The position numbers were made by a program, and so were the translations under genes. Below, piece after piece: positions 37,226 to 45,260 of a stretch of 64,000 bases of DNA. The notes under the pieces were generated by a model. The model made no database searches. It saw only the letters and a list, made by a program, of their open reading frames with translations, and had not been told where the DNA came from. Each line of letters begins with the position of its first letter. Position 1 is the stretch's first letter. This stretch comes from CAVVUC01 sp963751395 (GTDB lineage Bacteria > Verrucomicrobiota > Verrucomicrobiia > Chthoniobacterales > Chthoniobacteraceae). Location: positions 1,922,001 through 1,986,000 of the forward strand of contig CAVVUC010000002.1 of assembly GCA_963751395.1 (NCBI GenBank), in the 5' to 3' direction.

Positions 37226-37461
37226 TGGAGACCGACATCGTGCTCAGTTCGATCCCGGTGGGAGGGCGCGGACGAGTGGCCGGTTTTAATCTTCCGCCCG
37301 AACACCGCCAGCGCCTGCTGGAAATGGGGCTGACCATCGGCACGACATTCGAAATCGTGCGTTACGCCCCCCTGGGCGATCCGGTGGACCTGAAAATCCG
37401 CGGCTATCATCTCTCGATCCGCAAACAGGAAGCCAACGGCGTCAAGGTCGAGCGGCTTTAA
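37225..37461 (+). CDS. feoA: FeoA-domain protein, second copy
   Basis: A 78-residue FeoA protein: LSSIPVGGRGRVAGFNLPPEHRQRLLEMGLTIGTTFEIVRYAPLGDPVDLKIRGYHLSIRKQEANGVKVE. It is more canonical than the first copy (EMGL.IGT and P.GDP boxes present). Start ATG overlaps the previous stop by one base; FeoB begins 5 bp after its stop. Two separate FeoA proteins in one feo operon occur in several anaerobe and Verrucomicrobia genomes; the division of labour is unknown. Confidence 0.92.
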   Translation: METDIVLSSIPVGGRGRVAGFNLPPEHRQRLLEMGLTIGTTFEIVRYAPLGDPVDLKIRGYHLSIRKQEANGVKVERL

Positions 37462-37466
37462 TCGAC

Positions 37467-39557
37467 ATGGCCGCTGTGATTCAGACAGCCGAAGCCGTGC
37501 GCGAAGTGGCGATTGCGGGAAATCCGAATTGCGGCAAGAGCACCATCTTCAACGCGCTCACCGGGCTTCGGCAAAAAGTCGGCAACTATCCGGGCGTGAC
37601 CGTCGAACGAAAGACCGGGCGCTTCTTCGGAAGCCACGGCGAGCCGATGAACCTGCTCGATCTTCCCGGCAGCTACAGCCTCCAGGTGCGCTCGCCCGAC
37701 GAGGCGGTTGCACGCGACGCCGTGCTCGGCCGCATCGAAGGAACGCCGAAGCCCGACGTCGTCATCTGCGTTGTGGATGCGTCGAACCTGGAGCGGAATC
37801 TCTACCTCACCGCTCAGCTTGCCGAGTTGCAGATCCCCCTCGTCGTCGCGCTCAACATGGTCGATGTCGCGGAGAAAAAGGGCTGCATCATCGACGTTCC
37901 GACTTTGAGCGAAAAGCTGGGCGTGCCCGTGATTGCAACTGTGGCCACGACCGGACACGGGCTGGTGGAATTGCGGCAGGCCCTGTCGCGCACGCCGCTT
38001 CAACGCCCGGCGCATCGCGCGCCGATGCCGGAGGTGATCGAGACGGAAGCCCGGCAGCTCGCCGCGAAACTTCCCGTCGATCCGGACATCGCTTTTCCCG
38101 AAGCGCTGCTTTTGTTGACACTCCACGACCGCGCGCTCATCGAGCTTGCTGCAAATAACGGGGCAATCGTCGATGCAACGCTTGAAGCGCAGGAGCGCAT
38201 TCGGGCCTCCGGACTCGATCCCCTCTCCGCGCCGGTCGAAGCCCGATACGCATGGATCCAGTCGATCTGCGATGCCGCTGTGAGCCGTCCGGGCGAATAT
38301 GCCGCATCCGCCTCCGATCGGATCGACGCAATCCTGACACACCGCATCTGGGGCTGGGTTGCGTTTCTCGGTGCGATGGCGACGATGTTTTTCTGCATCT
38401 TCACCGTCGCCCAGGCACCGATGGAGTGGCTCGACTCCGCCTGCACAGCAGTGGCCGATGCCGTCGCCGCGCGGCTTCCGGAGAGCGATCTGCGCGGGTT
38501 GCTTACCGACGGTATCATCGCAGGCGTGGGACGCGTCGTCGTGTTCCTGCCTCAGATTTTGATCCTCTATTTCTTCCTTGGGATTCTCGAAGACACCGGC
38601 TACATGGCGCGCGCGGCTTTCATCATGGACCGGCTCATGGCGCGCGTCGGACTGCACGGCAAATCGTTCATCCCGCTGCTCGGTTCCTTTGCCTGCGCCA
38701 TTCCCGGCATCATGGCCACGCGCACAATCGAGAACCGCAAGGATCGTCTGGTCACCATTCTCGTCGCTCCCCTGATGAGCTGCTCGGCACGCCTGCCTGT
38801 CTATACGCTGATGATCGCCGTGCTGCTTCCCATCGAATCCACGATGAACAAAGTGGGCATCATGCTCTTGATGTATCTGCTCGGAATCGTCGCGGCCTTT
38901 TGCATGGCGTGGTTTTTCAAGAAGCGGATCTTCAAGGGCGAAACGCCGATGCTTCTGCTCGAACTGCCTCCCTATCGCATGCCGTCTTTGAAAACGATCG
39001 CCCTGCGCATGTGGGAACGCGCGGGTCTTTTCCTCCGGCGTGCCGGAACCGTGATCCTCGCGTTGTCCATTTTGCTGTGGGCCCTGGCCACTTATCCGAA
39101 ACCGGAGAAGAAAGACGCGACGCCCGCCGAGGCCCTTGCACACAGCTTCGCAGGGCGCATGGGCCACGCGATCGAACCGGTGATCGCGCCGCTCGGATAC
39201 GACTGGAAAATCGGCATCGGTCTGATCGGCAGCTTTGCCGCGCGTGAAGTTTTCGTCTCCACGATGTCCATCGTTTACAACGTCGAAACCAAGGACAAAG
39301 AGGACACCGCCCCGTTACGCGACACGATGCGCAAAGCGAAGCGGCCCAATGGATCGGCGGTTTACACCCCGCTCGTTTGCGTTGGCTTGATGGTTTTTTA
39401 CGTGCTCTCCATGCAGTGCGTCAGCACCGTCGCGATCGTGCGGCGCGAGACAAATAGCTGGCGCTGGCCGCTGTTTCAGGTCGCGTACATGACCGCACTC
39501 GCGTGGATTGGCGCTTTCGTTGTTTATCAAGGTGGGCGACTGTTGGGCTGGCAATAG
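37467..39557 (+). CDS. feoB: Ferrous iron transporter FeoB
   Basis: A 696-residue iron transporter. The N-terminal G domain has G1 GNPNCGKST, G2 Thr in NYPGVTVE, G3 DLPGSYSL, G4 ALNMVDVA. A short helical GDI-like spacer precedes the membrane part with paired gate motifs GSFACAIPGIMATRTI and GSFAAREVFVSTMSIVYN and about 9-10 TM helices. Family function: GTP-driven Fe2+ uptake through the inner membrane. Third gene of feoA-feoA-feoB with a Cys-rich small protein 1 bp downstream. Confidence 0.96.
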   Translation: MAAVIQTAEAVREVAIAGNPNCGKSTIFNALTGLRQKVGNYPGVTVERKTGRFFGSHGEPMNLLDLPGSYSLQVRSPDEAVARDAVLGRIEGTPKPDVVICVVDASNLERNLYLTAQLAELQIPLVVALNMVDVAEKKGCIIDVPTLSEKLGVPVIATVATTGHGLVELRQALSRTPLQRPAHRAPMPEVIETEARQLAAKLPVDPDIAFPEALLLLTLHDRALIELAANNGAIVDATLEAQERIRASGLDPLSAPVEARYAWIQSICDAAVSRPGEYAASASDRIDAILTHRIWGWVAFLGAMATMFFCIFTVAQAPMEWLDSACTAVADAVAARLPESDLRGLLTDGIIAGVGRVVVFLPQILILYFFLGILEDTGYMARAAFIMDRLMARVGLHGKSFIPLLGSFACAIPGIMATRTIENRKDRLVTILVAPLMSCSARLPVYTLMIAVLLPIESTMNKVGIMLLMYLLGIVAAFCMAWFFKKRIFKGETPMLLLELPPYRMPSLKTIALRMWERAGLFLRRAGTVILALSILLWALATYPKPEKKDATPAEALAHSFAGRMGHAIEPVIAPLGYDWKIGIGLIGSFAAREVFVSTMSIVYNVETKDKEDTAPLRDTMRKAKRPNGSAVYTPLVCVGLMVFYVLSMQCVSTVAIVRRETNSWRWPLFQVAYMTALAWIGAFVVYQGGRLLGWQ

Positions 39558-39558
39558 C

Positions 39559-39738
39559 ATGAATCCCCTTCTCGATCAGCTTCTCGTCGCGCTGCTCATA
39601 TTCGGCGCGGCTGTATTCCTAGTCATTCGCTACCTGCGAAAGCGCGCGGGCGCTGCGTGCGGCCGCGATTGCTGTTCCCCAACCCCCAAGATCACCGCTG
39701 GCGTTCCTAACTCCAGTGAGCCAGGCACGCCGCGATGA
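39559..39738 (+). CDS. FeoB-associated small Cys-rich membrane protein
   Basis: A 59-residue peptide starting 1 bp after the feoB stop. One TM helix (LLDQLLVALLIFGAAVFLVIRYL, given here only as residues about 4-26), a basic stop-transfer RKRAG, then a cytosolic AACGRDCCSPT cysteine cluster. This architecture matches the FeoB-associated Cys-rich (P12-like) proteins found at the end of feo operons, possibly a FeoC analogue. Its last 32 bp overlap the 3' end of pyrG, transcribed convergently. Confidence 0.82.
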   Translation: MNPLLDQLLVALLIFGAAVFLVIRYLRKRAGAACGRDCCSPTPKITAGVPNSSEPGTPR

Positions 39739-41308
39739 AGCTCTTGAACATCGGATGCGGCTTGTTCGGCTTCGACTTGAATTCGGGGTGATACTGGCAC
39801 GCAAGAAACCACGGGTGATCCTGTAGCTCGATCAATTCAACGAGCGATCCGTCTGGTGACGTCCCAGAGACGACGAAGCCTTTTTCAGCCATCTGGTCGT
39901 GGTATTTCATGTTGAACTCGTAGCGGTGCCGGTGTCGCTCGTAAATCACATCGGCACCATAGACCTGCTTCGCGAGCGTACCTTCGCGGACGTGGGTCGG
40001 GTAAGTCCCAAGCCGCATCGAGGCACCTTTGTTGGTTACATTCCGCTGTTCATCGAGCAGGCAGATCACCGGATGCGGCGATTCGAGGTCGAACTCGGTG
40101 CTGTTCGCGCCTTCAAGCCCGCAGACATTCCGCGCAAACTCGATCGTCGCGACCTGCATGCCGAGGCAAAGGCCGAGGTAGGGGACTTTCTGTGCCCGGG
40201 CATATTGCGCCGCAGCGATCTTGCCTTCCACGCCACGATCGCCGAAGCCGCCGGGCACAACGACGCCCGCGACGTTCGCGAGGTATTTCTCCGCCGCATG
40301 TGATTCCAGGTCCTGGGCATCCACGCGTTCGAGATCGATGCCGCAATCGTGCGCTGCGGCGGCGTGGGTAAGCGATTCGTAGATGCTCTTGTAGGCGTCC
40401 TGCAGATCGATGTATTTGCCGACGACGGCGATCTTCACGCGCTTCTTGGGGCTGATCACGCGCTGCACGAACTTGCGCCAGTCGCTCATGTCCGCGACCG
40501 GCGTCTGCAAGCCGAGAAAATTGCACACGGTCTGGTCGAGTTTCTCCTCCTGCAACATCAGTGGCATTTCGTAGATCGTGTGGTCCACGTCGCGCGCCTC
40601 GACCACGGCGTCGAGCGGGACGTTGCAAAACATGGAGAGCTTGTGCCGCACCTCGGCATCCAGCGGCCGCTCGCAACGACAAATGAGCACATGCGGATGC
40701 AAGCCGATCTCGCGCAGTTTCGCGATGCTCTGCTGGGACGGCTTGGTCTTCAGTTCCCCCGCCGCCTTGATGTAAGGCACGAGCGTCACATGCATGACCA
40801 GCACGTTCTGCCAGCCTGCATCGAGCGTGAACTGACGGATCGCTTCGAGGAATGGCAGCCCCTCGATGTCTCCCGTCGTGCCGCCGATTTCCGCGATCAG
40901 AATGTCGGCCTGGTGTTCCTTTTCAAGATTGCGCAGCCGCAGTTTGATTTCGTCGGTGATGTGCGGAATGACCTGCACCGTTTTGCCGAGATAGACGCCC
41001 TGCCGTTCGTTCGCGAGCACCGCTTCGTAAATCTGCCCGCTCGTCACGTTGTTCGAGCGGCTGAGCTCGCACTTGGTGAAACGCTCGTAATGGCCGAGAT
41101 CGAGGTCGGTTTCGGCACCGTCGTTGAGCACATAGACTTCGCCGTGTTGGAACGGACTCATCGTGCCGGGATCGACGTTCAAGTAGGGATCGAGCTTCAT
41201 CATCGTCACCTTGAGTCCGCGATGTTCGAGCAAAGTGCCCAGCGAAGCCGCCGCCAGCCCTTTGCCGAGGGAACTCACCACGCCGCCTGTTACGAAAATG
41301 TATTTCAT
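39707..41308 (-). CDS. pyrG: CTP synthase
   Basis: A 533-residue CTP synthetase. The amidoligase domain begins MKYIFVTGGVVSSLGKGLAAASLG (P-loop-like), with LDPYLNVDPGTMSPFQHGEVYVLNDGAETDLD split across the ATP/Mg site. The glutaminase domain has PGGFGDRG, nucleophile Cys in LGLCLGMQ and the His/Glu of CQYHPEFKSKP. Converts UTP to CTP with glutamine. ATG 41308 is the canonical start; the longer reading adds an unrelated tail. The 3' end overlaps the Cys-rich Feo gene. Confidence 0.96.
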   Translation of the reverse strand: MKYIFVTGGVVSSLGKGLAAASLGTLLEHRGLKVTMMKLDPYLNVDPGTMSPFQHGEVYVLNDGAETDLDLGHYERFTKCELSRSNNVTSGQIYEAVLANERQGVYLGKTVQVIPHITDEIKLRLRNLEKEHQADILIAEIGGTTGDIEGLPFLEAIRQFTLDAGWQNVLVMHVTLVPYIKAAGELKTKPSQQSIAKLREIGLHPHVLICRCERPLDAEVRHKLSMFCNVPLDAVVEARDVDHTIYEMPLMLQEEKLDQTVCNFLGLQTPVADMSDWRKFVQRVISPKKRVKIAVVGKYIDLQDAYKSIYESLTHAAAAHDCGIDLERVDAQDLESHAAEKYLANVAGVVVPGGFGDRGVEGKIAAAQYARAQKVPYLGLCLGMQVATIEFARNVCGLEGANSTEFDLESPHPVICLLDEQRNVTNKGASMRLGTYPTHVREGTLAKQVYGADVIYERHRHRYEFNMKYHDQMAEKGFVVSGTSPDGSLVELIELQDHPWFLACQYHPEFKSKPNKPHPMFKSFIAACLAHWS

Positions 41309-41387
41309 GGTTTGGAAAATGGACGCTTTCTGCTGCTGCGAAAGCGCAGACTGTGGCTTGAGAGCAAGCGCAAGCGCAAGCGAAAGA

Positions 41388-42107
41388 TTAAGCCAGCATC
41401 CGCTCGACGGTTCCCGCGTCCTCGGGAGTGTCCACGCCCACCGACGCATGCCGCGCGATCACGACGCGAATCTTCACGCCGTGCTCCAGCGCACGCAGTT
41501 GCTCGAGCTGCTCCGTCTGTTCCAGGACCGTTGGTTTCCACTTCACGAACTCGAGCAGGAGCTTGCGCGAGTAACCGTAGATTCCGTGGTGCCGGAAATA
41601 CTGCACGGGCTTGTCGCCGTCGCGCGAAAATGGAATGACGCTGCGGGAAAAATAGAGCGCGTTCGAATCGCGATCGACGACGACCTTCACAATGTTCGGG
41701 TTCGCGACGTTCTCGCGGAACGGATTCGCGGCCGTGATCATTGAGATCGTCCTGTCGGCAATCAAAGTCCTCGCGAGTTTGTCGATGAGCGACGGATCAA
41801 CCACCGGTTCGTCGCCCTGCACGTTGATGATGTGCGTGATGCCCTTCATTTTCTTCGCCACCTCCGCGATGCGATCCGTGCCGCTGCGATGTTTTGGTGA
41901 AGTGAGCGCCACCTCCGCGCCGAACGCAAACGCCGCTTCCGCGATCCGCATGTCGTCCGTTGCCACGACAATATCTGAGAGCGTCTTCGCCTTCTTGCAG
42001 CGCTCCCAGACGTGCTGGATCAAAGGCTTGCCGGCAATGACGTGAAGCGGTTTGCCGGGGAAACGGGTGGATGCCCAGCGGGCGGGAATGATGGCGGCGA
42101 CTTTCAT
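41388..42107 (-). CDS. kdsB: 3-deoxy-manno-octulosonate cytidylyltransferase (CMP-Kdo synthetase)
   Basis: A 239-residue nucleotidyltransferase. It opens AAIIPARWASTRFPGKPL (CTP-binding loop), with VVATDD, SGTDRIAEV, NVQGDEP and HHGIYGYSR motifs of KdsB. It activates Kdo with CTP for lipid A-Kdo assembly, pairing naturally with the adjacent CTP synthase gene (80 bp upstream is the pyrG start region) and with the GmhB-like phosphatase gene upstream on the same strand. It is evidence of an LPS-bearing outer membrane. Confidence 0.95.
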   Translation of the reverse strand: MKVAAIIPARWASTRFPGKPLHVIAGKPLIQHVWERCKKAKTLSDIVVATDDMRIAEAAFAFGAEVALTSPKHRSGTDRIAEVAKKMKGITHIINVQGDEPVVDPSLIDKLARTLIADRTISMITAANPFRENVANPNIVKVVVDRDSNALYFSRSVIPFSRDGDKPVQYFRHHGIYGYSRKLLLEFVKWKPTVLEQTEQLEQLRALEHGVKIRVVIARHASVGVDTPEDAGTVERMLA

Positions 42108-42113
42108 GGAAAA

Positions 42114-42203
42114 GCGGAACGCAAAACGCGGAATGCGGAACTCATTTGCTCGAAGCAGAACTCGCTCTTCGTTCCGAGTTCCGCGTTCCGCATTCCGCGT
42201 TTC
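42114..42203. repeat. Palindromic repeat element overlapping the gmhB-like 3' end
   Basis: A perfect 18-bp inverted repeat (aaacgcggaatgcggaac at 42124-42141 and its complement at 42185-42202) flanks a 43-bp centre. The gmhB-like stop codon lies at 42142-42144, so the right arm and centre encode the last about 20 residues of that protein. The gcggaatgcggaac motif is unlike the surrounding coding sequence. Confidence 0.75.
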
Positions 42204-42720
42204 TTAAGACGATCTCCACGGCTTCGACGACACCCTTTGTGATGAAGTCAGGCGAGCAACTCTTCTCCGCGTGTCCGTAGCCGGTCTCGACGAGGATCGT
42301 CGCGACACCTGCGTTGCGTCCGCACTCGATGTCCGAAACTTTGTCGCCGATGAAATATGATTGGCCCAGGTCGATGCTGTGATCGCGCGCCGCCTCGAAA
42401 ACCATCGCCGGCTTCGGTTTGCGCCGTGGCGAGTTTTGCTCCGGCGCGGCGGGACAATAATAGGTCCCGTCGATCAAGTCGCCGTCGATTTGACGCAGCA
42501 GTTCGGCATGCACCTGACGGTATTGCTCCTCGGTGTAATAGCCGCGCCCGATGCCGCTTTGGTTTGTGATGATGATGTTCTTAAACCCGGCGGCTTTCAG
42601 CTTTTTCAGCGCGTCCGTGACACCCGAAAACACGAACACCTTCGATGGATCGCTGCAATAATCGACCTCGGTCATCAAAGTTCCGTCACGATCGAAAAAT
42701 ATGGCGGGCGATTGCGTCAT
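42142..42720 (-). CDS. gmhB: D,D-heptose 1,7-bisphosphate phosphatase-like HAD protein
   Basis: A 192-residue HAD phosphatase of the histidinol-P/heptose-bisphosphate group: motif I FFDRDGTL, motif II ITNQSGIGRG, motif III K in RRKPKPAM, and motif IV GDKVSDIECG. GmhB removes the C7 phosphate in ADP-heptose synthesis for LPS core. Unusually, the zinc loop C-x-H-x(n)-C-x-C is degenerate (YYCPAAPEQNSPRRKP keeps one Cys), so metal binding is probably lost. The C-terminal tail RNAECGTRNSERRASSASSK is encoded by a palindromic repeat and looks acquired. ATG 42720 chosen; a longer in-frame start exists. Confidence 0.82.
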   Translation of the reverse strand: MTQSPAIFFDRDGTLMTEVDYCSDPSKVFVFSGVTDALKKLKAAGFKNIIITNQSGIGRGYYTEEQYRQVHAELLRQIDGDLIDGTYYCPAAPEQNSPRRKPKPAMVFEAARDHSIDLGQSYFIGDKVSDIECGRNAGVATILVETGYGHAEKSCSPDFITKGVVEAVEIVLRNAECGTRNSERRASSASSK

Positions 42721-42868
42721 GGCGGATGCATCGTATGACACATCAACCGCTGCCAGCAATTCGTTTTGTCACCAAGCCAAATTGGGCCTGTTTTCGGCCA
42801 TGGGAAATGAGCTGAAATGAGAAGTGTAACGCTTGCCAGGCTGAATTTCCGGACGCTAGAATGCGAGC

Positions 42869-42961
42869 ATGACCGTGAACAGAATCCGTGAGCTTCTACA
42901 TGGCGTGCCGTTTGAGACGCTCAAGCTTCATCTGCCCGGCACGCCGGCCCTCCTCTCTTAA
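42869..42961 (+). pseudogene. Truncated small-protein remnant before mqnD
   Basis: A 30-codon frame, MTVNRIRELLHGVPFETLKL then HLPGTPALLS, ending 6 bp before mqnD. It resembles the first third of a widespread small protein ('M.I..LRELL...PF.PF.IHLADGR') of unknown function, but breaks off after about 25 residues, so it is probably decayed. A genuine leader peptide is the alternative. Confidence 0.4.
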
Positions 42962-42967
42962 AACCGC

Positions 42968-43837
42968 ATGTCGAAAAATGAAGTTCTCACACTCGGCCAC
43001 TCGCCCGATCCGGACGACGCCTTCATGTTTTACGCCCTTGCCGAAAACAAAATCGACACGCGCGGATGGCGCTTCCAGCACATCCTGCAGGACATCCAGA
43101 CCCTCAACGAGCGGGCCACGCGCGGCGAACTCCACATCTCCGCCGTCTCCATCCACGCCTGCGCGTTCATCCTCGACAAATACGCGCTGCTGCCCTGCGG
43201 CGCCAGCATGGGCGACGGCTACGGCCCCATGCTCATCGCAAGAACCCCGGCCGGCCTGCCCGCCGACGCCACCGACGAGCAGATCCGCGACTGGCTTCGC
43301 AAGAAACCGATCGCCGTCCCCGGCAAAATGACGAGCGCCTACCTCGCCCTGCGGCTTTTTCTCGGTGACTGCCAGACCATCACCGTCCCATTCGACCGCA
43401 TTTTTGAATACGTACAACGAGGCGACGCACCCGTCGGGCTCATCATTCACGAAGGCCAGCTCACGTACGAGCGCGAAGGATTCACGAAAATACTCGACTT
43501 GGGCGAATGGTGGAAACGGCACACCCAGCTTCCGCTACCCCTCGGCGGGAATGTCATCCGCAAAGACATCGAGCCGGCCGCGCGCAAGGAAATCTCCGAC
43601 ATTCTGCACGAAAGCATCCGCTACGGACTCGCCCATCGCGCCGAAGGCGTCCGGCACTCGATGCCCCACGCGCGCAACATGGACACCGCCCTCGCCGACA
43701 AATTCATCGGCATGTATGTCAACGATTACACGCTCGACTACGGCGACGTCGGCAGACAGGCCATCCACCAATTCCTCGCCGCCGCCAGCGAGGCAGGCAT
43801 CATCCCTGCGCCGGTTGAGTTGGAGTTTGTCACGTAA
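42968..43837 (+). CDS. mqnD: 1,4-dihydroxy-6-naphthoate synthase, futalosine pathway
   Basis: A 289-residue periplasmic-binding-protein-like enzyme without a signal peptide. Family hallmarks are LGHSPDPDDAFMFYAL at the N-terminus, ERATRGELHISAVSIHA, CGASMGDGYGPMLIA, VPGKMTSAYLALRLF and GLIIHEGQLTYE. MqnD converts cyclic dehypoxanthine futalosine to 1,4-dihydroxy-6-naphthoate in menaquinone synthesis. Its presence indicates the futalosine route rather than the MenF/D/C/E/B route; other mqn genes are not in view. Confidence 0.94.
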   Translation: MSKNEVLTLGHSPDPDDAFMFYALAENKIDTRGWRFQHILQDIQTLNERATRGELHISAVSIHACAFILDKYALLPCGASMGDGYGPMLIARTPAGLPADATDEQIRDWLRKKPIAVPGKMTSAYLALRLFLGDCQTITVPFDRIFEYVQRGDAPVGLIIHEGQLTYEREGFTKILDLGEWWKRHTQLPLPLGGNVIRKDIEPAARKEISDILHESIRYGLAHRAEGVRHSMPHARNMDTALADKFIGMYVNDYTLDYGDVGRQAIHQFLAAASEAGIIPAPVELEFVT

Positions 43838-43963
43838 GATTGGCTTACCATTGGTTGAAAACCGCGGAACGCTGGAGGCACCCCCCTCCGAACAACATTG
43901 ACTTGCCTTTCCGCTGAGCCAGCTTTCCAAATGCCATCGCTTTCGCGGCAAGGAGGCGCTAGC

Positions 43964-45094
43964 GTGGCGGCGATGGGCAATCCGTTCCGAGGTTTTAACG
44001 CGATTCTTTACAAGGAATTCATCGTCGTATTCCGCGACCGGGCGACGCTGTTTTTCATGTTCTTCCCGCCGCTCATGCAGATCATCGCGTTCGGGTTCGC
44101 GCTCGACAATGACGTCAAACACATGGCGACGGTGCTGCTGGATCAGGATCGCACGGTCGAGAGCCGCCAGCTCGTGGAGCGGTTCGTGAACACCGAGACA
44201 TTCCGCATCGTGAAGGAGGTGCGCAGCGCCAGCGAACTCGCGGCGTCCATCCGGCGCGGCGAGGCTTATCTCGGCATCGAGATTCCGCCGGAGTTCACGC
44301 GCGATTTGCGCGCGGGCCGGACGGCGCGTGTCCAGGTTTTGATCGACGGCTCCAACTCGACGACCGCGCTCCAGGCGCTGAACACCGCGATGGGCGTGGC
44401 GTTCAACGACTCGCTCCGGCGGCTCATGGGCGACACGGGCCGCAGCGGCATCCCGATCGAGATCAGGCCGCAGGTGCTTTACAACCCGGCACTCAAGAGC
44501 CCGAACTTTTTCGTGCCGGGCGTGATCGGCGTGGCGCTGCAAATCGCCACGGTTTTTTCCACGGCGCTCTCCGTCGTTCGCGAGCGGGAAAAGGGAACGC
44601 TGGAGCAGTTGCTCGTGAGTCCACTGTCGCGGTGGGGATTGATGCTCGGCAAGCTCGTGCCGTATCTCTGCATCGCGATGACGATGGCTGCACTGCTGTT
44701 CGGCATTCTCCGCTGGGTGTTCTTCGTGCCTATCGAAGGCAGCCTTGTCTCGCTCTTCGTCGCAACCCTGTTTTATGTCTTCGCGCTATTGAGTCTCGGC
44801 CTGCTCATCTCGACGAAAGCACAGACGCACATGGAGGCGTTCCAACTCGCGATGGTGCTCATGCTCCCCTCGATTTTCTTCTCCGGCTTCATCTTTCCAC
44901 GCGAGACGATGCCGTGGATTTTCTACGCGATCGGGGCGTGCCTGCCGGCGACGTATTTCATTGCATTGATGCGCGCGATCATCCTGCGCGGCGCGAGTCT
45001 GGCGGAGTTCTGGCCCGCCATCGTCGTGCTGGCCGTGATGGGCGGCGTGCTCTTCTCAATGTGCGCCCTGCGATTTCAAAAGAAGATCGCGTAG
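43964..45094 (+). CDS. ABC-2 type transporter permease (YhhJ/YbhR-like)
   Basis: A 376-residue permease. TM1 (about 26-46) is followed by a large extracytoplasmic loop (ATVLLDQDRTVESRQLVERF on) and five more TM helices from about residue 180; the conserved EKGTLEQLLVSPLSRW segment and GFIFPRETMPW loop are typical of ABC-2 drug/lipid exporters. GTG at 43964 is taken as start because AAGGAGG lies 7 nt before it; ATG at 43973 and 43931 are alternatives. No ATP-binding or HlyD-type adaptor gene adjoins it, so its ATPase must be encoded elsewhere. Confidence 0.88.
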   Translation: MAAMGNPFRGFNAILYKEFIVVFRDRATLFFMFFPPLMQIIAFGFALDNDVKHMATVLLDQDRTVESRQLVERFVNTETFRIVKEVRSASELAASIRRGEAYLGIEIPPEFTRDLRAGRTARVQVLIDGSNSTTALQALNTAMGVAFNDSLRRLMGDTGRSGIPIEIRPQVLYNPALKSPNFFVPGVIGVALQIATVFSTALSVVREREKGTLEQLLVSPLSRWGLMLGKLVPYLCIAMTMAALLFGILRWVFFVPIEGSLVSLFVATLFYVFALLSLGLLISTKAQTHMEAFQLAMVLMLPSIFFSGFIFPRETMPWIFYAIGACLPATYFIALMRAIILRGASLAEFWPAIVVLAVMGGVLFSMCALRFQKKIA

Positions 45095-45110
45095 CAGCAG
45101 ATTCCAACCG

Positions 45111-45260
45111 GGTGGCACTGGCATCCCGCCTGTTGGTTTCGGCGTCCTCGCCGAGACTGACTTTCACAACGCGGCGGCTCCGCAAGGAAGTAAACGACAA
45201 GCCCGAAAAGTTCGCAACAGCGGGGACGCTGTCGCCAAAAGGCGGGACGCCTGTGCTACC
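45111..45260. repeat. MITE-like element with 21-bp imperfect terminal inverted repeats
   Basis: Left arm 45111-45131 (ggtggcactggcatcccgcct) and right arm 45240-45260 are inverted copies matching at about 18 of 21 positions, about 150 bp end to end, between convergent genes. The right arm covers the stop codon of the 45256 permease. The core holds further gcgtcc/ggacgc segments (ggcgtcctcgccg, ggggacgctgtcgcc). No coding capacity. Confidence 0.6.
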
